A DNA stretch of 64,000 nt from Pleomorphomonas sp. (GTDB taxonomy: Bacteria > Pseudomonadota > Alphaproteobacteria > Rhizobiales > Pleomorphomonadaceae): assembly GCA_029976075.1 (NCBI GenBank), contig JARKNW010000011.1:1-64000 (forward strand), in the 5' to 3' direction. Each line of letters starts with the position of its first letter. Position 1 is the first letter of the stretch. The position numbers were made by a program, and so were the translations under genes. Of this stretch, positions 45,807 through 55,140 are shown one piece after another. The notes beneath the pieces were generated by a model that worked only from the letters and a program-made list of their open reading frames with translations, did not search any database and had not been told where the DNA came from.

Positions 45807-47381
45807 ATGTCGTCCGAGCTTACCCGCCGCGATCTTCTGGCCGTGCTGGCCGCCCTCGGGCTCGTACCGAGCCTTTCCGTGACCGAGGCCCGCGCCGTAG
45901 AGGCATCGACAAGGCTCGGCAAGCCCAAGCCGTTTTCTTTCAGCAAGCTGATGGCCGCCGCCAAGGACCGCGCCGCCGCCGCCTATGTTCCGGAAGTGCC
46001 GCGCGCCTTCGACGCGCTCGAGGCCATCGATTACGACCGTCATTGGCAGATCAAGTTCAAGGACGACCACACGGTGCAGGCGGCGGGCGGCAAGGCACCG
46101 CTGCGCTTCTTCCATCTGGGCCGTTACTTCAAGTTGCCGGTCGGCATCTACCTCGTCGACGGCGACAAGGTACAGGAAGTCCTGTACTCGCCCGACTATT
46201 TTGCCATCCCCAAGGACAACCCGGCGGCGGAGCTGCCCGGTGATATCGGGTTTGCCGGCTTCCGTGTCATGGACGAGACTGGACAGCGCGATTGGCTGGC
46301 CTTCCTCGGCGCCGCCTATTTCCGCTCGTCGGGAGCCCTTGACCAGTATGGCCTGTCGGCTCGCGCGTTGGCTATCGATGTCGCCATGCCGACGCCCGAG
46401 GAGTTTCCTCGCTTCACGAACTTCTATTTCGGGGCATCGAAAGAGGGGCAGTTCGCCATCTACGCCGATCTCGAAGGACCGCGCGTTTCCGGTGCCGTTC
46501 GCTGGGATGTCAGCCGGGATGAGAGCCGTACGGTCATCATGGACATGGCCGTGCGCTTTTATCCGCGAGAAGACATTGCCCGCTTTGGCGTGGCGGCCCT
46601 CACCTCCATGTTCTGGTACGACGAGACCAATCGCCAGCGGGCACCCGATTGGCGGCCGGAGATCCACGACTCCGACGGCCTGTCGATCTGGAACGGTGCC
46701 GGCGAACGAGTCTGGCGGCCACTCAACAATCCGGCCAACGTGATGACGTCGACCTTCGTCGACAAGAACGTCAAGGGGTTCGGACTTTGCCAGCGTGACC
46801 GCAACTTCGAAGACTACCAGGACGACGGCGTCTTCTATGAAAAGCGGTCGACGGTCTGGGTCGAGCCGAAGGGGGAGTGGGGCGACGGTGCCGTCCAGCT
46901 CGTCGAGATCGCCACCGATGACGAGATCCATGACAACATCGTTGCCTATTGGCTGCCGGCGGAGCCGGCCAGCAAGGGCAGCGAAATCGCTTTCGATTAT
47001 CGCTTGACCTGGGGTGTCGACGAGCCGCATCCCGCTCAGGTCGGCCGCGTCTATTCGACGCGTCTGGGCTTTGGCGGTGTGCCCGGTCAGGCCCGTCCGG
47101 CCGGTGTCGTCAAATACGTGATCGATTTCGATGGCGGCGATCTCAAGAATTATGATCAGTCGTCGGGCGTCGAAGCAGTTGTCTCCGCCTCTTCAGGTTC
47201 AATCTCGGGCGTCTACACGCTGCCGGTGGTCGGTACTACGCGCTGGCGCGCGGTGTTCGATTTCAAGGGCGATGGTCCCAACCCGGTAGACATGCGCCTT
47301 TATCTGCGTGCCGGCGACAAGACGCTGACCGAAACCTGGCTCTATCAGCATCTGCCGACGACCTTCAAATGGCCGAGGTGA
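45807..47381 (+). CDS. Periplasmic glucan biosynthesis protein, OpgG/OpgD family
   Basis: 524 residues. Members act in the periplasm on the glucan backbones of osmoregulated periplasmic glucans. The N-terminus ELTRRDLLAVLAALGLV followed by an ARA cleavage site is a twin-arginine (Tat) signal, as in OpgD rather than the Sec-exported OpgG. The mature part shows the family patterns YDRHWQIKFK, RFFHLGRYFKLPVGIYLVDG, GFAGFRV, FGLCQRDRNFEDYQD and VEIATDDEIHDNIVAYW. GGAG precedes the ATG by about 12 bases. No opgH glucosyltransferase is adjacent. It is divergent from recD2 with a 127-base spacer, and a terminator follows. Confidence 0.9.
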   Translation: MSSELTRRDLLAVLAALGLVPSLSVTEARAVEASTRLGKPKPFSFSKLMAAAKDRAAAAYVPEVPRAFDALEAIDYDRHWQIKFKDDHTVQAAGGKAPLRFFHLGRYFKLPVGIYLVDGDKVQEVLYSPDYFAIPKDNPAAELPGDIGFAGFRVMDETGQRDWLAFLGAAYFRSSGALDQYGLSARALAIDVAMPTPEEFPRFTNFYFGASKEGQFAIYADLEGPRVSGAVRWDVSRDESRTVIMDMAVRFYPREDIARFGVAALTSMFWYDETNRQRAPDWRPEIHDSDGLSIWNGAGERVWRPLNNPANVMTSTFVDKNVKGFGLCQRDRNFEDYQDDGVFYEKRSTVWVEPKGEWGDGAVQLVEIATDDEIHDNIVAYWLPAEPASKGSEIAFDYRLTWGVDEPHPAQVGRVYSTRLGFGGVPGQARPAGVVKYVIDFDGGDLKNYDQSSGVEAVVSASSGSISGVYTLPVVGTTRWRAVFDFKGDGPNPVDMRLYLRAGDKTLTETWLYQHLPTTFKWPR

Positions 47382-47406
47382 GCCGGCTTAAACTTGAAGA
47401 TTTGGA

Positions 47407-47439
47407 GGGTGGAGAGGAAGCTTTCCACCCTTTCCTTTA
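47407..47439 (+). terminator. Intrinsic terminator of the OpgG/OpgD gene
   Basis: GGGTGGA and TCCACCC form a 7-bp stem (47407-47430), followed by TTTCCTTT. It ends at the convergent truA stop. Confidence 0.75.
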
Positions 47440-48177
47440 TCAGTAGTCGACCCGCATCAGGCAGAGCCCTTCCGGTGGGGCTACGGGCGCGCAAGCGCGA
47501 CGGTCGATTGCTTCCAGCGAGGCCCTGAGGTCGTCAGCCGTCCAGCGACCATCGCCAACCTTTCTCAGGCCTCCGACCATCGAGCGCACCTGATTGTGCA
47601 GGAATGAGCGGGCCGACACGAGGAAGTGGATCTCGCCGCCGGCCTCGATGACTTCGAGTTGGTCGAGGGTTTTCACCGGGCTTTTGGCCTGACAGTCCGA
47701 CGAGCGGAAGGTCGTGAAGTCGTGCCGCCCGAGCAGCACGTGCGCTGCATCCGCCATGCTGGGCACATCGAGCGGCACGGGAACATGCCAGACAAGATGG
47801 CGATCGAGCGTTGGTGGCGCGCGCCGCGCCAGCACGCGGTAGCGATAATGTCTCTTGATGGCCGAAAACCGGGCATCGAAGCTATCGGTCACTTCTTCTG
47901 CCGATACGATGGTGATGGCGTGTGGGCGAAGATGGACGTTGCCGGCGTCCCGAATGGTGTCGGTCCGCAAAGACTTGCCGATGTCAAAATGGCAGACTTG
48001 GCCGAGCGCGTGAACCCCGGCATCCGTGCGCCCGGCTCCCTTTATGATGACCGCCTCGCCGGTAAACCTCAGAATGGCCCGCTGAAGGTAATCCTGAATG
48101 CCGGTTCCCTCGGCTTGCGACTGCCAACCGGAAAAGCCGGAGCCGTCATATTCGATGAGAAGCCGATAACGGGGCAT
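47440..48177 (-). CDS. truA: tRNA pseudouridine(38-40) synthase
   Basis: 245 residues. It converts uridines 38-40 in the anticodon arm. MPRYRLLIEYDGSGFSGWQSQ, the catalytic Asp in GAGRTDAGVHALGQV, and LVSARSFLHNQVRSMVGGL are diagnostic. It starts five bases after the fmt stop on the same strand, so it is the last gene of a def-fmt-truA run. This order is common in Rhizobiales, where dapE often follows nearby. Confidence 0.97.
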   Translation of the reverse strand: MPRYRLLIEYDGSGFSGWQSQAEGTGIQDYLQRAILRFTGEAVIIKGAGRTDAGVHALGQVCHFDIGKSLRTDTIRDAGNVHLRPHAITIVSAEEVTDSFDARFSAIKRHYRYRVLARRAPPTLDRHLVWHVPVPLDVPSMADAAHVLLGRHDFTTFRSSDCQAKSPVKTLDQLEVIEAGGEIHFLVSARSFLHNQVRSMVGGLRKVGDGRWTADDLRASLEAIDRRACAPVAPPEGLCLMRVDY

Positions 48178-48182
48178 GGCGA

Positions 48183-49115
48183 TCAGCCGAACCTGAAGCC
48201 GGTGGCGAGGCGGGCACCGCGCGCGAAGTCGGCAAATGCCATCCCTTTCGAGCCGGCACGCTGCACGGTGACGAGACGCACTGCGCCTTCGCCACAGGCA
48301 ACAACGCCATCGATTGAAAGCAGGGTCCCGGAAGCGCCGGATCCTTTTGCCCGTTCGCTTCGGAGCAGCTTGATACGTTCATCACCCTTGCCGAGATCGG
48401 CGGTAAACCAGGCGCCGGGGAACGGGGAGAGGCCACGAACATGGTCGTGTACCGCAGAGGCCGCCAGTTGCCAGTCGACACGGGTCTCCTCATTGGTGAT
48501 CTTGGAAGCGTAGGTGACGCCATCCTCGTCCTGAGGGACAAAGGCAATTGAGCCGTCTTCGATCTTGCCGAGAGCCTCGGCCATCAGGCCGGCACCGGTC
48601 GGTGACAGCGCGTCATGCAGTTCACCGGCCGTCATGTCCGGGCCAATGGCTATTCGAGCCGTCAAGGCCACCGGGCCAGTGTCGAGCCCTTCCTCCATCT
48701 TCATCACCATGACGCCGGATTCGGGGTCTCCCGCCATGACGGCGCGGTTGATCGGCGCGGCGCCACGCCAGCGGGGCAACAGCGAGGCATGCAGATTGAG
48801 GCAGCAGAAGCGCGGGGCATCGAGCACCGGCTTTGGCAAGATCAGGCCATAGGCGACGACGACCGCGACATCGGCGCCGTGGGCGGCAAAAGCCGCTTGA
48901 GCTTCTTCGGTCCTGAGCGTCTTCGGCGTCAGCACCGGGATGCCCAGGTTATCGGCGCGCGCGTGCACTGGCGAGCGCCTCAGGTCCATGCCACGCCCTG
49001 CCGGCTTTGCCGCTCGCGTATAGGCGGCAACAACCTGATGTCCTGCGCCGACCACGGCGTCGAGCACCGGCACCGAGAAGTCGGGCGTTCCCATGAAGAC
49101 GACCCTGAGCGGCAT
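48183..49115 (-). CDS. fmt: Methionyl-tRNA formyltransferase
   Basis: 310 residues. It formylates initiator Met-tRNA with 10-formyl-tetrahydrofolate. The N-terminal [20 protein letters not shown], the catalytic-domain block [21 protein letters not shown] with the conserved His, and DTGPVAL are present. The C-terminal OB-like domain ends near the stop. It is followed by truA after five bases and preceded by def with a 107-base gap. Formylation and later deformylation enzymes are thus encoded together. Confidence 0.97.
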   Translation of the reverse strand: MPLRVVFMGTPDFSVPVLDAVVGAGHQVVAAYTRAAKPAGRGMDLRRSPVHARADNLGIPVLTPKTLRTEEAQAAFAAHGADVAVVVAYGLILPKPVLDAPRFCCLNLHASLLPRWRGAAPINRAVMAGDPESGVMVMKMEEGLDTGPVALTARIAIGPDMTAGELHDALSPTGAGLMAEALGKIEDGSIAFVPQDEDGVTYASKITNEETRVDWQLAASAVHDHVRGLSPFPGAWFTADLGKGDERIKLLRSERAKGSGASGTLLSIDGVVACGEGAVRLVTVQRAGSKGMAFADFARGARLATGFRFG

Positions 49116-49222
49116 TTCGACCCCGCGAGCAATTGTTTCGCCTGCCTTTCATACCATGCGGGCGGCGGCGTCAAGCGTCGGGTCGGTATCGGACAGAGGA
49201 AGCCGTCTGTCGGCGAGGCGAG

Positions 49223-49741
49223 CTAGATTCGCGCCTTTTCCTTGGCGGCCTTGGCGAACTTCTTGGTGACGCGATCGCGCTTCAGCTTGGAGATGTGGTC
49301 AATGAACAGCACACCATCCAGGTGGTCGATCTCGTGCTGCAGGCAGGTCGCGAGCAGGCCGTCGGCCTCCAGTTCTTCCGGCTCGCCGGCGAGGTTGGTA
49401 TAGCGGACGCGGACACGGGCCGGCCGCTCAACTTCCTCGTAATACTCAGGAATGGACAGGCAGCCTTCCTCGTAAACCGAAAGATCCTCGGATTTCCAAA
49501 GGATTTCGGGGTTGATGAAGACGCGCGGCTCCTTGGCTTCCTCGTCGTGCGAAACGTCGATCGTGATGAGGCGGTTCATTTCGCCCACCTGCACGGCGGC
49601 AAGGCCGATACCCGGAGCCGCATACATGGTTTCAAGCATGTCCTGGGCGAGCTTGCGGACACCATCATCGACGCGGGCGATGGGCGCCGAAGTTAGACGA
49701 AGCTGCGGGGCGGGGAGAATGACGAGAGGGCGTGTTGACAT
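49223..49741 (-). CDS. def: Peptide deformylase
   Basis: 172 residues. It removes the N-formyl group from new proteins with Fe or Zn. All three motifs are intact: [18 protein letters not shown] with the metal-binding Cys, and QHEIDHLDG with two metal His and the catalytic Glu. The start [16 protein letters not shown] matches the family. No good ribosome site is visible. It is first in the def-fmt-truA run. Confidence 0.97.
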   Translation of the reverse strand: MSTRPLVILPAPQLRLTSAPIARVDDGVRKLAQDMLETMYAAPGIGLAAVQVGEMNRLITIDVSHDEEAKEPRVFINPEILWKSEDLSVYEEGCLSIPEYYEEVERPARVRVRYTNLAGEPEELEADGLLATCLQHEIDHLDGVLFIDHISKLKRDRVTKKFAKAAKEKARI

Positions 49742-49896
49742 GAAAAGTCAGATACGCATGGCAGCTATTTCCGTCAATAGCGACCATTCGGGCAATCTCC
49801 AGAAGCGATCGAAGCGGCTGGCATTTCGAAGAGCAGGGCTTGCCTCTGGACGCATCGGCCGGGCAATGTGACGGGACTCAACCTTCGGGAAACGCC

Positions 49897-50838
49897 ATGA
49901 CCATTCTTGTCGCCGTTCGGGGCTGGAAACCCGACCACTGGATCCATGCCCTGCGGGAGACCGCTCCCAACCGGACGGTCGTCCTTCCCGGCGACGACTT
50001 CGATCCTTCAAGCATTCGCTACGCTCTCGTATGGAAGCCCGAGCCCGGCTATCTCAAGTCCTTTCCAAAACTCGAGGCGATCTTCTCGCTGGGCGCGGGC
50101 GTCGATCATCTGACGACCGATCCCGAGCTCCCCAATCTTCCCGTCGTTCGCATCGTCGATCCCGACCTCACGGGACGGATGACCGAGTGGGTTGTTCTCA
50201 ACGTGCTACTGCATCACCGGCGTCACGCCCATTACGCCGCCGCACAAGCCGAGGGCGGTTGGAAACCTCTCCGCCAGTGGGCGGCCGGCGCCGTGAGAGT
50301 TGGCATCATGGGGCTGGGCGAACTCGGCCGCGACGCGGCGCGAGCGCTGACGGCGCTCGGGTTCAAGGTGAAAGGGTGGAGCAGAACGGAGAAGCGGCTG
50401 GAAAGCGTCGCCTGCTTCCACGGTGCAGAAGGTCTTGCCCCCTTCCTTGCCCAAACCGACATTCTCGTATCGCTGCTGCCACTGACGACCGAGACCGAGA
50501 ATCTGATCGACCGCGTCGTCATCGATGCCCTCGCCAAGGACGGACCGCTCGGCGGGCCGGTGATCCTCAACGCCGGTCGCGGCAGGTCGCTGGTGGAAAC
50601 CGATCTTTTCGTTGCGTTGCAGGATGGGCGTCTGAAGGGGGCAAGCCTCGATGTGTTCGCCACCGAACCCCTGCCGCCGGACAGCCCGCTGTGGCGGGCA
50701 CCCAATCTTTTCATGACGCCACATGTCGCCGCCGAAAGCGATCCGGTGGCGCTCAGCCGTTATGTGATCGGAGAGATCGTCGCCTATGAGGCCGGCCGGC
50801 CACTCCGTCATCTTGTCGATCGCAACAAGGGCTACTGA
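49897..50838 (+). CDS. Glyoxylate/hydroxypyruvate reductase A-type D-2-hydroxyacid dehydrogenase
   Basis: 313 residues. An NAD(P)H-dependent oxidoreductase of the GhrA group, reducing glyoxylate or hydroxypyruvate. The Rossmann motif GIMGLGELGRDAARAL, the catalytic-site region SLLPLTTETENLID, the Arg of NAGRGRSLVE, the Glu of FATEPLP and the His of MTPHVAAESDP are present. GGGA lies about eight bases before the ATG at 49897, and the open frame from 49840 is discarded. It is divergent from def with a 155-base spacer. Substrate preference is not determined by sequence. Confidence 0.9.
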   Translation: MTILVAVRGWKPDHWIHALRETAPNRTVVLPGDDFDPSSIRYALVWKPEPGYLKSFPKLEAIFSLGAGVDHLTTDPELPNLPVVRIVDPDLTGRMTEWVVLNVLLHHRRHAHYAAAQAEGGWKPLRQWAAGAVRVGIMGLGELGRDAARALTALGFKVKGWSRTEKRLESVACFHGAEGLAPFLAQTDILVSLLPLTTETENLIDRVVIDALAKDGPLGGPVILNAGRGRSLVETDLFVALQDGRLKGASLDVFATEPLPPDSPLWRAPNLFMTPHVAAESDPVALSRYVIGEIVAYEAGRPLRHLVDRNKGY

Positions 50839-50897
50839 GAGCGGACAGAAAGCTGTTAGGCGGCGAAAAAGGCAACATCCCTAAAGACCTGGATGAA

Positions 50898-50927
50898 TTG
50901 ACGGCACTCACAACAAACTGTCATATA
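50898..50927 (+). promoter_or_regulatory. Possible promoter of the ABC importer operon
   Basis: TTGACG (50898-50903) is followed after 18 bases by CATATA (50922-50927). It lies 180 bases before the binding-protein gene in a 268-base spacer. The -10 match is only fair. Confidence 0.4.
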
Positions 50928-51106
50928 ACTCAGGTAACGAAGAACGCGGAGACGGCGAACCTTTCCCTGACCGCTCGCGGGCATCCCGGATTGGTGCGCC
51001 ATCTAAATCGCGCAGACCCGTTCGCTTCCACTGCGGAGGCGAAACAGGCCGTTGCCGAAGAGTGGGAAATCCGGGTGCGGAGCACCTGGCCAACAGGGGA
51101 ATCGTC

Positions 51107-52210
51107 ATGTCGTTCAAACTGTTTCTCGCGTCGACCATCGCCGCGCAGGCTGTTCTGTGCGCCTCCGCGCCGGTGTTTGCTGCCTCGCTCGACGATCTCG
51201 TCGCTGCTGCCAAGAAGGAAGGCAAGCTGACCACCATCGCCCTGCCGCACGACTGGTGCGGCTACGGCGCGGTCATCGACGGTTTCAAGGCGAAGTATGG
51301 TCTTGAGGTCAACGAACTCAATCCCGACGCCGGCTCGGGCGACGAGATCGAGGCGATCAAGGCGAACAAGGGCAACACCGGCGATCAGGCTCCCGACGTC
51401 GTTGACGTCGGCCTCAGCTTCGGCCCGTCTGCCAAGGCCGATGGATTGCTGCAGCCCTACAAGGTGTCGACCTGGGACACCATTCCCGACAGCGCCAAGG
51501 ATGCCGATGGCCATTGGTACGGCGACTACTATGGCGTGATGTCGTTCGGCATCAACAAGGACCTCGTCAAGAACAGCCCGGCCGACTGGGCCGACCTTGT
51601 GAAGCCCGAGTTTGCCAACGCCGTGGCCCTCGCCGGTGATCCGCGCGCTTCGTCGCAAGCCATTTCGGCTGTCTTCGCCTCCGGTCTTTCGGCCGCGGGT
51701 GGCGACGTTGCCAAGGCTGGCGAGGCTGGCCTGGGCTTTTTCAAGGATGTTGTCGCCAAGGGTAACTTTGTTCCGGTGATCGGCAAGTCGGCTTCGCTCG
51801 CCCAGGGCACCACCCCGATCATCGCTGCCTGGGACTACAACCTGCTGTCCTGGCGCGATACGCTGGCTGGCAACCCGCCGATCGACGTCGTCGTGCCGAA
51901 GACCGGCGTGCTCGCCGGTGTCTATGTTCAGGCGATCTCGGCCTTTGCGCCGCATCCCAACGCGGCCAAGCTGTGGATGGAATACCTCTATTCGGACGAA
52001 GGTCAGCTCGGCTGGCTGAAGGGCTACTGCCACCCGATCCGCTTCAACGATCTCGCCAAGAACGGCAAGATCCCGAAGGAGTTGCTCGACAAGCTGCCGC
52101 CGGCCGAAGCTTACGCCAACGCCGTCTTCCCGACGCTCGCCGAACAGGCTTCCTACAAGGAAACGATCACCAAGAACTGGGACAGTGTCGTCGGTGCCGA
52201 CGTCAAGTAA
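51107..52210 (+). CDS. ABC transporter periplasmic substrate-binding protein
   Basis: 367 residues. A Sec signal peptide (MSFKLFLASTIAAQAVLCAS, cleaved near APVFA) precedes a binding protein of the extracellular family 1 type, as used for iron(III), polyamines and thiamine. Segments such as LVAAAKKEGKLTTIALP, DVVDVGLSFG, YGVMSFGINKDLV and LAQGTTPIIAAWDYN fit this group. A tyrosine pair typical of ferric-binding FbpA near the C-terminus is not evident, so a polyamine- or organic-type ligand seems as likely. GGGGA lies about seven bases before the ATG at 51107. It heads a binding protein-permease-permease-ATPase operon, separated from the permeases by a hairpin terminator. Confidence 0.9.
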   Translation: MSFKLFLASTIAAQAVLCASAPVFAASLDDLVAAAKKEGKLTTIALPHDWCGYGAVIDGFKAKYGLEVNELNPDAGSGDEIEAIKANKGNTGDQAPDVVDVGLSFGPSAKADGLLQPYKVSTWDTIPDSAKDADGHWYGDYYGVMSFGINKDLVKNSPADWADLVKPEFANAVALAGDPRASSQAISAVFASGLSAAGGDVAKAGEAGLGFFKDVVAKGNFVPVIGKSASLAQGTTPIIAAWDYNLLSWRDTLAGNPPIDVVVPKTGVLAGVYVQAISAFAPHPNAAKLWMEYLYSDEGQLGWLKGYCHPIRFNDLAKNGKIPKELLDKLPPAEAYANAVFPTLAEQASYKETITKNWDSVVGADVK

Positions 52211-52250
52211 GGCCCGAAGCGGCCTGAAGGCCGCCTGACCCTCATTCGGC

Positions 52251-52285
52251 CCGCCCTCCGGCTTTTTTCTCCGGGGGGCGGTTTT
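52251..52285 (+). terminator. Attenuator-like terminator after the binding-protein gene
   Basis: CCGCCCTCCGG (52251-52261) pairs with CCGGGGGGCGG (52271-52281), one T-G pair, and is followed by TTTT. Read-through past it would set permease levels below that of the binding protein. Confidence 0.8.
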
Positions 52286-52315
52286 CCGCGATTGCCGATC
52301 CGGATAGCGAGCAGC

Positions 52316-53194
52316 ATGGCTTCCAACGCTTCGTCCGTCAGTATTTCCCGCCCGCGCGTGCCTTGGCCCGTTGTTGGCGTCGCTCCCTTCATGATCTTCG
52401 CGGTGTTGTTCCTGATCTTGCCGACCCTCTTCCTGGTGATCGGCGCCTTTCAGGATAGCAACGGTAGCTTCACGCTCGCCAATCTCGGCAAGCTGTGGAC
52501 CCCGACCATTCTCTCGTCCTATTGGATATCCATCAAGGTATCGACCGCTTCGGCGGTGATGGGCGCCGTGGTCGGCGCATTTATTGCCTACGCGGCGGTC
52601 TCCGGCGGTCTGCCGCGCTGGATCAGACCGACCATCATGACTTTCTCCGGCGTCGCTTCGCAGTTTGCCGGCGTACCGCTGGCCTTTGCCTTCCTGGCAA
52701 CTCTCGGTCGACAGGGACTCGTCACTTTGTTCCTGTCCTTTCTCGGCCTCAATATCTACGCTCAGGGCTTCAACCTCCTGTCCTTCTGGGGGCTGACCCT
52801 TACCTACCTCTATTTCCAGATCCCGTTGATGGTTCTGATTGTCACGCCAGCCATCGAGGGGATCAAGAAGGAGTGGCGCGAAGCCGCGACCATCCTGGGG
52901 GCCTCCAACTGGCAATACTGGCGTCATGTTGCCGGTCCCGTGCTGATGCCGAGCTTCTTTGGCGCGACGCTTCTTCTGTTCGCCAACGCGTTCGGCGCCA
53001 TCGCTACCGCCTATGCGCTGACCGGCTCATCGCTCAACATCGTCACCATCCTGCTCTACGCGCAGATCCGGGGTGATGTGCTGCACGACCAGAACCTTGG
53101 TTATGCCATCGCCTTCGGCATGATCGTCATCACCGGGCTTTCCAACCTTTGCTACATTCTGCTGCGTGTGCGGAGCGAAAGGTGGCTCAAATGA
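52316..53194 (+). CDS. ABC transporter permease
   Basis: About 292 residues with six or so membrane helices, of the PotB/FbpB-like class. The cytoplasmic EAA loop is visible as EWREAATILGASNWQYWRHV. The ATG at 52316 is used; an earlier TTG at 52292 is possible but lies just behind the terminator hairpin. The stop overlaps the next permease start (ATGA), indicating coupled translation of the two membrane subunits. Confidence 0.9.
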   Translation: MASNASSVSISRPRVPWPVVGVAPFMIFAVLFLILPTLFLVIGAFQDSNGSFTLANLGKLWTPTILSSYWISIKVSTASAVMGAVVGAFIAYAAVSGGLPRWIRPTIMTFSGVASQFAGVPLAFAFLATLGRQGLVTLFLSFLGLNIYAQGFNLLSFWGLTLTYLYFQIPLMVLIVTPAIEGIKKEWREAATILGASNWQYWRHVAGPVLMPSFFGATLLLFANAFGAIATAYALTGSSLNIVTILLYAQIRGDVLHDQNLGYAIAFGMIVITGLSNLCYILLRVRSERWLK

Positions 53195-53973
53195 AGACCA
53201 ACCGTCTCGGCCACTGGATCGCCATCCTGTTTGGCACCCTCTATTTCGTGGTGCCGCTTGCCGCCACATTCGAATTCTCTCTGAGGAAGATCCGGGGCGT
53301 CTATAGTTTTGAAGCCTATCGAGTCGTTCTTGCCGACCCTCGTTTTCAGGCGTCCTTCAGCTTTTCGGTTGTTCTGGCCATCGTGACCATCATCTTCGGC
53401 ATGGCGATCATCGTGCCGATGGCCTATTTCGTCGAGCTGAGACTTCGCAAGCTGAGACCGTTTGTCGAGTTCGTCACGCTTCTGCCGCTGGTGGTGCCGG
53501 CCATCGTCATCGTCTTCGGCTACCTGCGTCTCTACAACTCCTCGAGCCTGCTGCCGCTCACCAACTCGTCGCTCGGGACCAACTTCCTGCTGGCCCGCGG
53601 ATGTGTGACGCTGGCATTGCCCTACATGTATCGCTCGATCGAAACAGGACTCCGCGCGATCGATGTCCGCACCTTGACCGAGGCTGGCGAAAGCCTTGGC
53701 GCTTCCTCCGGCACGATCATCTGGCGCGTCATCCTGCCCAACATCCGGTCGGCGATGCTGTCGGGTGCCTTTCTGACCTTCGCCATCGTGATCGGCGAGT
53801 TCACCTTCGCAAGTCTGCTCAATCGGCCCGCCTTCGGTCCCTATCTCCAGTTGATCGGCGCCAACCGCGCCTATGAGCCTGCGGCGCTGGCCGTCATGGC
53901 CTTCATGATCACCTGGGCCTGCATGGGGATCATCCAGGTCATCTCCCGCAATGCTGTTGCCGCCCGCCCCTGA
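53191..53973 (+). CDS. ABC transporter permease
   Basis: 260 residues, the second membrane subunit (PotC-like). Helices begin at about 10. The EAA loop LTEAGESLGASSGTIIWRVILPN is clear. The ATG at 53191 overlaps the previous stop. The frame is also open from 53149, but that lies inside the upstream gene. The ATPase gene follows after 32 bases. Confidence 0.9.
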   Translation: MKTNRLGHWIAILFGTLYFVVPLAATFEFSLRKIRGVYSFEAYRVVLADPRFQASFSFSVVLAIVTIIFGMAIIVPMAYFVELRLRKLRPFVEFVTLLPLVVPAIVIVFGYLRLYNSSSLLPLTNSSLGTNFLLARGCVTLALPYMYRSIETGLRAIDVRTLTEAGESLGASSGTIIWRVILPNIRSAMLSGAFLTFAIVIGEFTFASLLNRPAFGPYLQLIGANRAYEPAALAVMAFMITWACMGIIQVISRNAVAARP

Positions 53974-54005
53974 TCGGCTGAGCTTCACCACCCACGGAAC
54001 ACCCG

Positions 54006-55070
54006 ATGTCCTTCATCGAAATCAGTCATCTCAAGAAGTCCTTCGGTCCGAATACCGTGGTCCACGACTTCAACCTCGCCATCGAAAAAGGGGAGTTCGT
54101 CTCCTTTCTAGGTCCGTCGGGCTGCGGCAAGACCACGATCCTCAGAATGATTGCCGGCTTCGAGACCGCATCATCGGGATCCATCCATGTCGGCGGCGTG
54201 GAGATGACGCACCTGCCGCCGGCAAAGCGCAACGTCGGCATGGTGTTCCAGGCCTACGCGCTCTTTCCCAACCTGACGGTAGCCGGCAATATTGGGTTTG
54301 GTCTGAAGATCGCCGGCAAGGACAAGGGCGAGATCGACTCGCGTGTCGCCGAGATGCTCGAGTTGATCAAGCTGCCCGATCTCGGAGATCGCTATCCCTA
54401 TCAGCTTTCTGGTGGCCAACAGCAGCGCGTGGCTCTCGCCCGCGCCCTGGCAATCAAACCCCAGGTCCTGCTGCTCGACGAGCCGCTGTCGGCGCTCGAT
54501 GCGAAGATCCGCGTGTCGCTGCGTGAAGAAATTCGTTCCTTGCAGCGCGAGCTTGGTATCACCACCGTTTTCGTCACGCACGATCAGGAAGAGGCATTGT
54601 CCATCTCCGACCGCATCGTGGTCATGAATCAAGGGCATGCCGACCAGATCGGCACGCCGTCGGAGATTTACAACAATCCGGCAACACGCTTCGTGGCGAG
54701 CTTTGTCGGCACGCTCAACCTTCTGGAGGCCCGTGTGGTCGACCCGGCGACCGGTCGTGTGTCGATTGATGGCCAGCCGGTGGCGACCAAACGCGATATT
54801 TCCGCCTTCAAGATAGCCGACGAAGCGATTGTGGCACTGAGGCCGGAAGCATTGACGCTCGGTAGCGGCGAGGGAGACCGCAATACGCTGACCGGAACAG
54901 TCGAGGAAGTGGCGTTTCTCGGCGCCGTGATCCGCGTGCGGGTGCGGCTTCGTGAGGCTCGGGTGTCGCTTGATGTCTTCAACGATCCGGCTCGCGAAAT
55001 GCCGAAGGTCGGGATGTCGACGGTCGTCTCCTTCAGGAAGGAAGATCTTCTGATCATTGCATCCCACTGA
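54006..55070 (+). CDS. ABC transporter ATP-binding protein
   Basis: 354 residues, the energising subunit of the importer, of the PotA/FbpC class. Walker A is GPSGCGKTT, the signature LSGGQQQRVALARAL, Walker B VLLLDEPLSALD, and the switch His lies in FVTHDQEEAL. A C-terminal TOBE-like domain (about 270-350) may bind regulators or substrate. It is the last gene of the four-gene operon, followed by a strong terminator. Confidence 0.94.
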   Translation: MSFIEISHLKKSFGPNTVVHDFNLAIEKGEFVSFLGPSGCGKTTILRMIAGFETASSGSIHVGGVEMTHLPPAKRNVGMVFQAYALFPNLTVAGNIGFGLKIAGKDKGEIDSRVAEMLELIKLPDLGDRYPYQLSGGQQQRVALARALAIKPQVLLLDEPLSALDAKIRVSLREEIRSLQRELGITTVFVTHDQEEALSISDRIVVMNQGHADQIGTPSEIYNNPATRFVASFVGTLNLLEARVVDPATGRVSIDGQPVATKRDISAFKIADEAIVALRPEALTLGSGEGDRNTLTGTVEEVAFLGAVIRVRVRLREARVSLDVFNDPAREMPKVGMSTVVSFRKEDLLIIASH

Positions 55071-55090
55071 AGGGACGTTTCCTTGCATAT

Positions 55091-55126
55091 GCGAAGGCCG
55101 CCCAAGGTGGGGCGGTCTTCGCGTTT
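55091..55126 (+). terminator. Intrinsic terminator of the ABC importer operon
   Basis: GCGAAGGCCGCCC and GGGCGGTCTTCGC form a 13-bp stem with one G-T pair around six bases, followed by GTTTTG. It may serve the convergent EF-hand gene as well. Confidence 0.85.
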
Positions 55127-55140
55127 TGAGCCTTTGATGA

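Noticed and set aside
50839-51106. Riboswitch (for example TPP) in the leader of the ABC importer
   Set aside because: No conserved riboswitch core sequence could be recognised.
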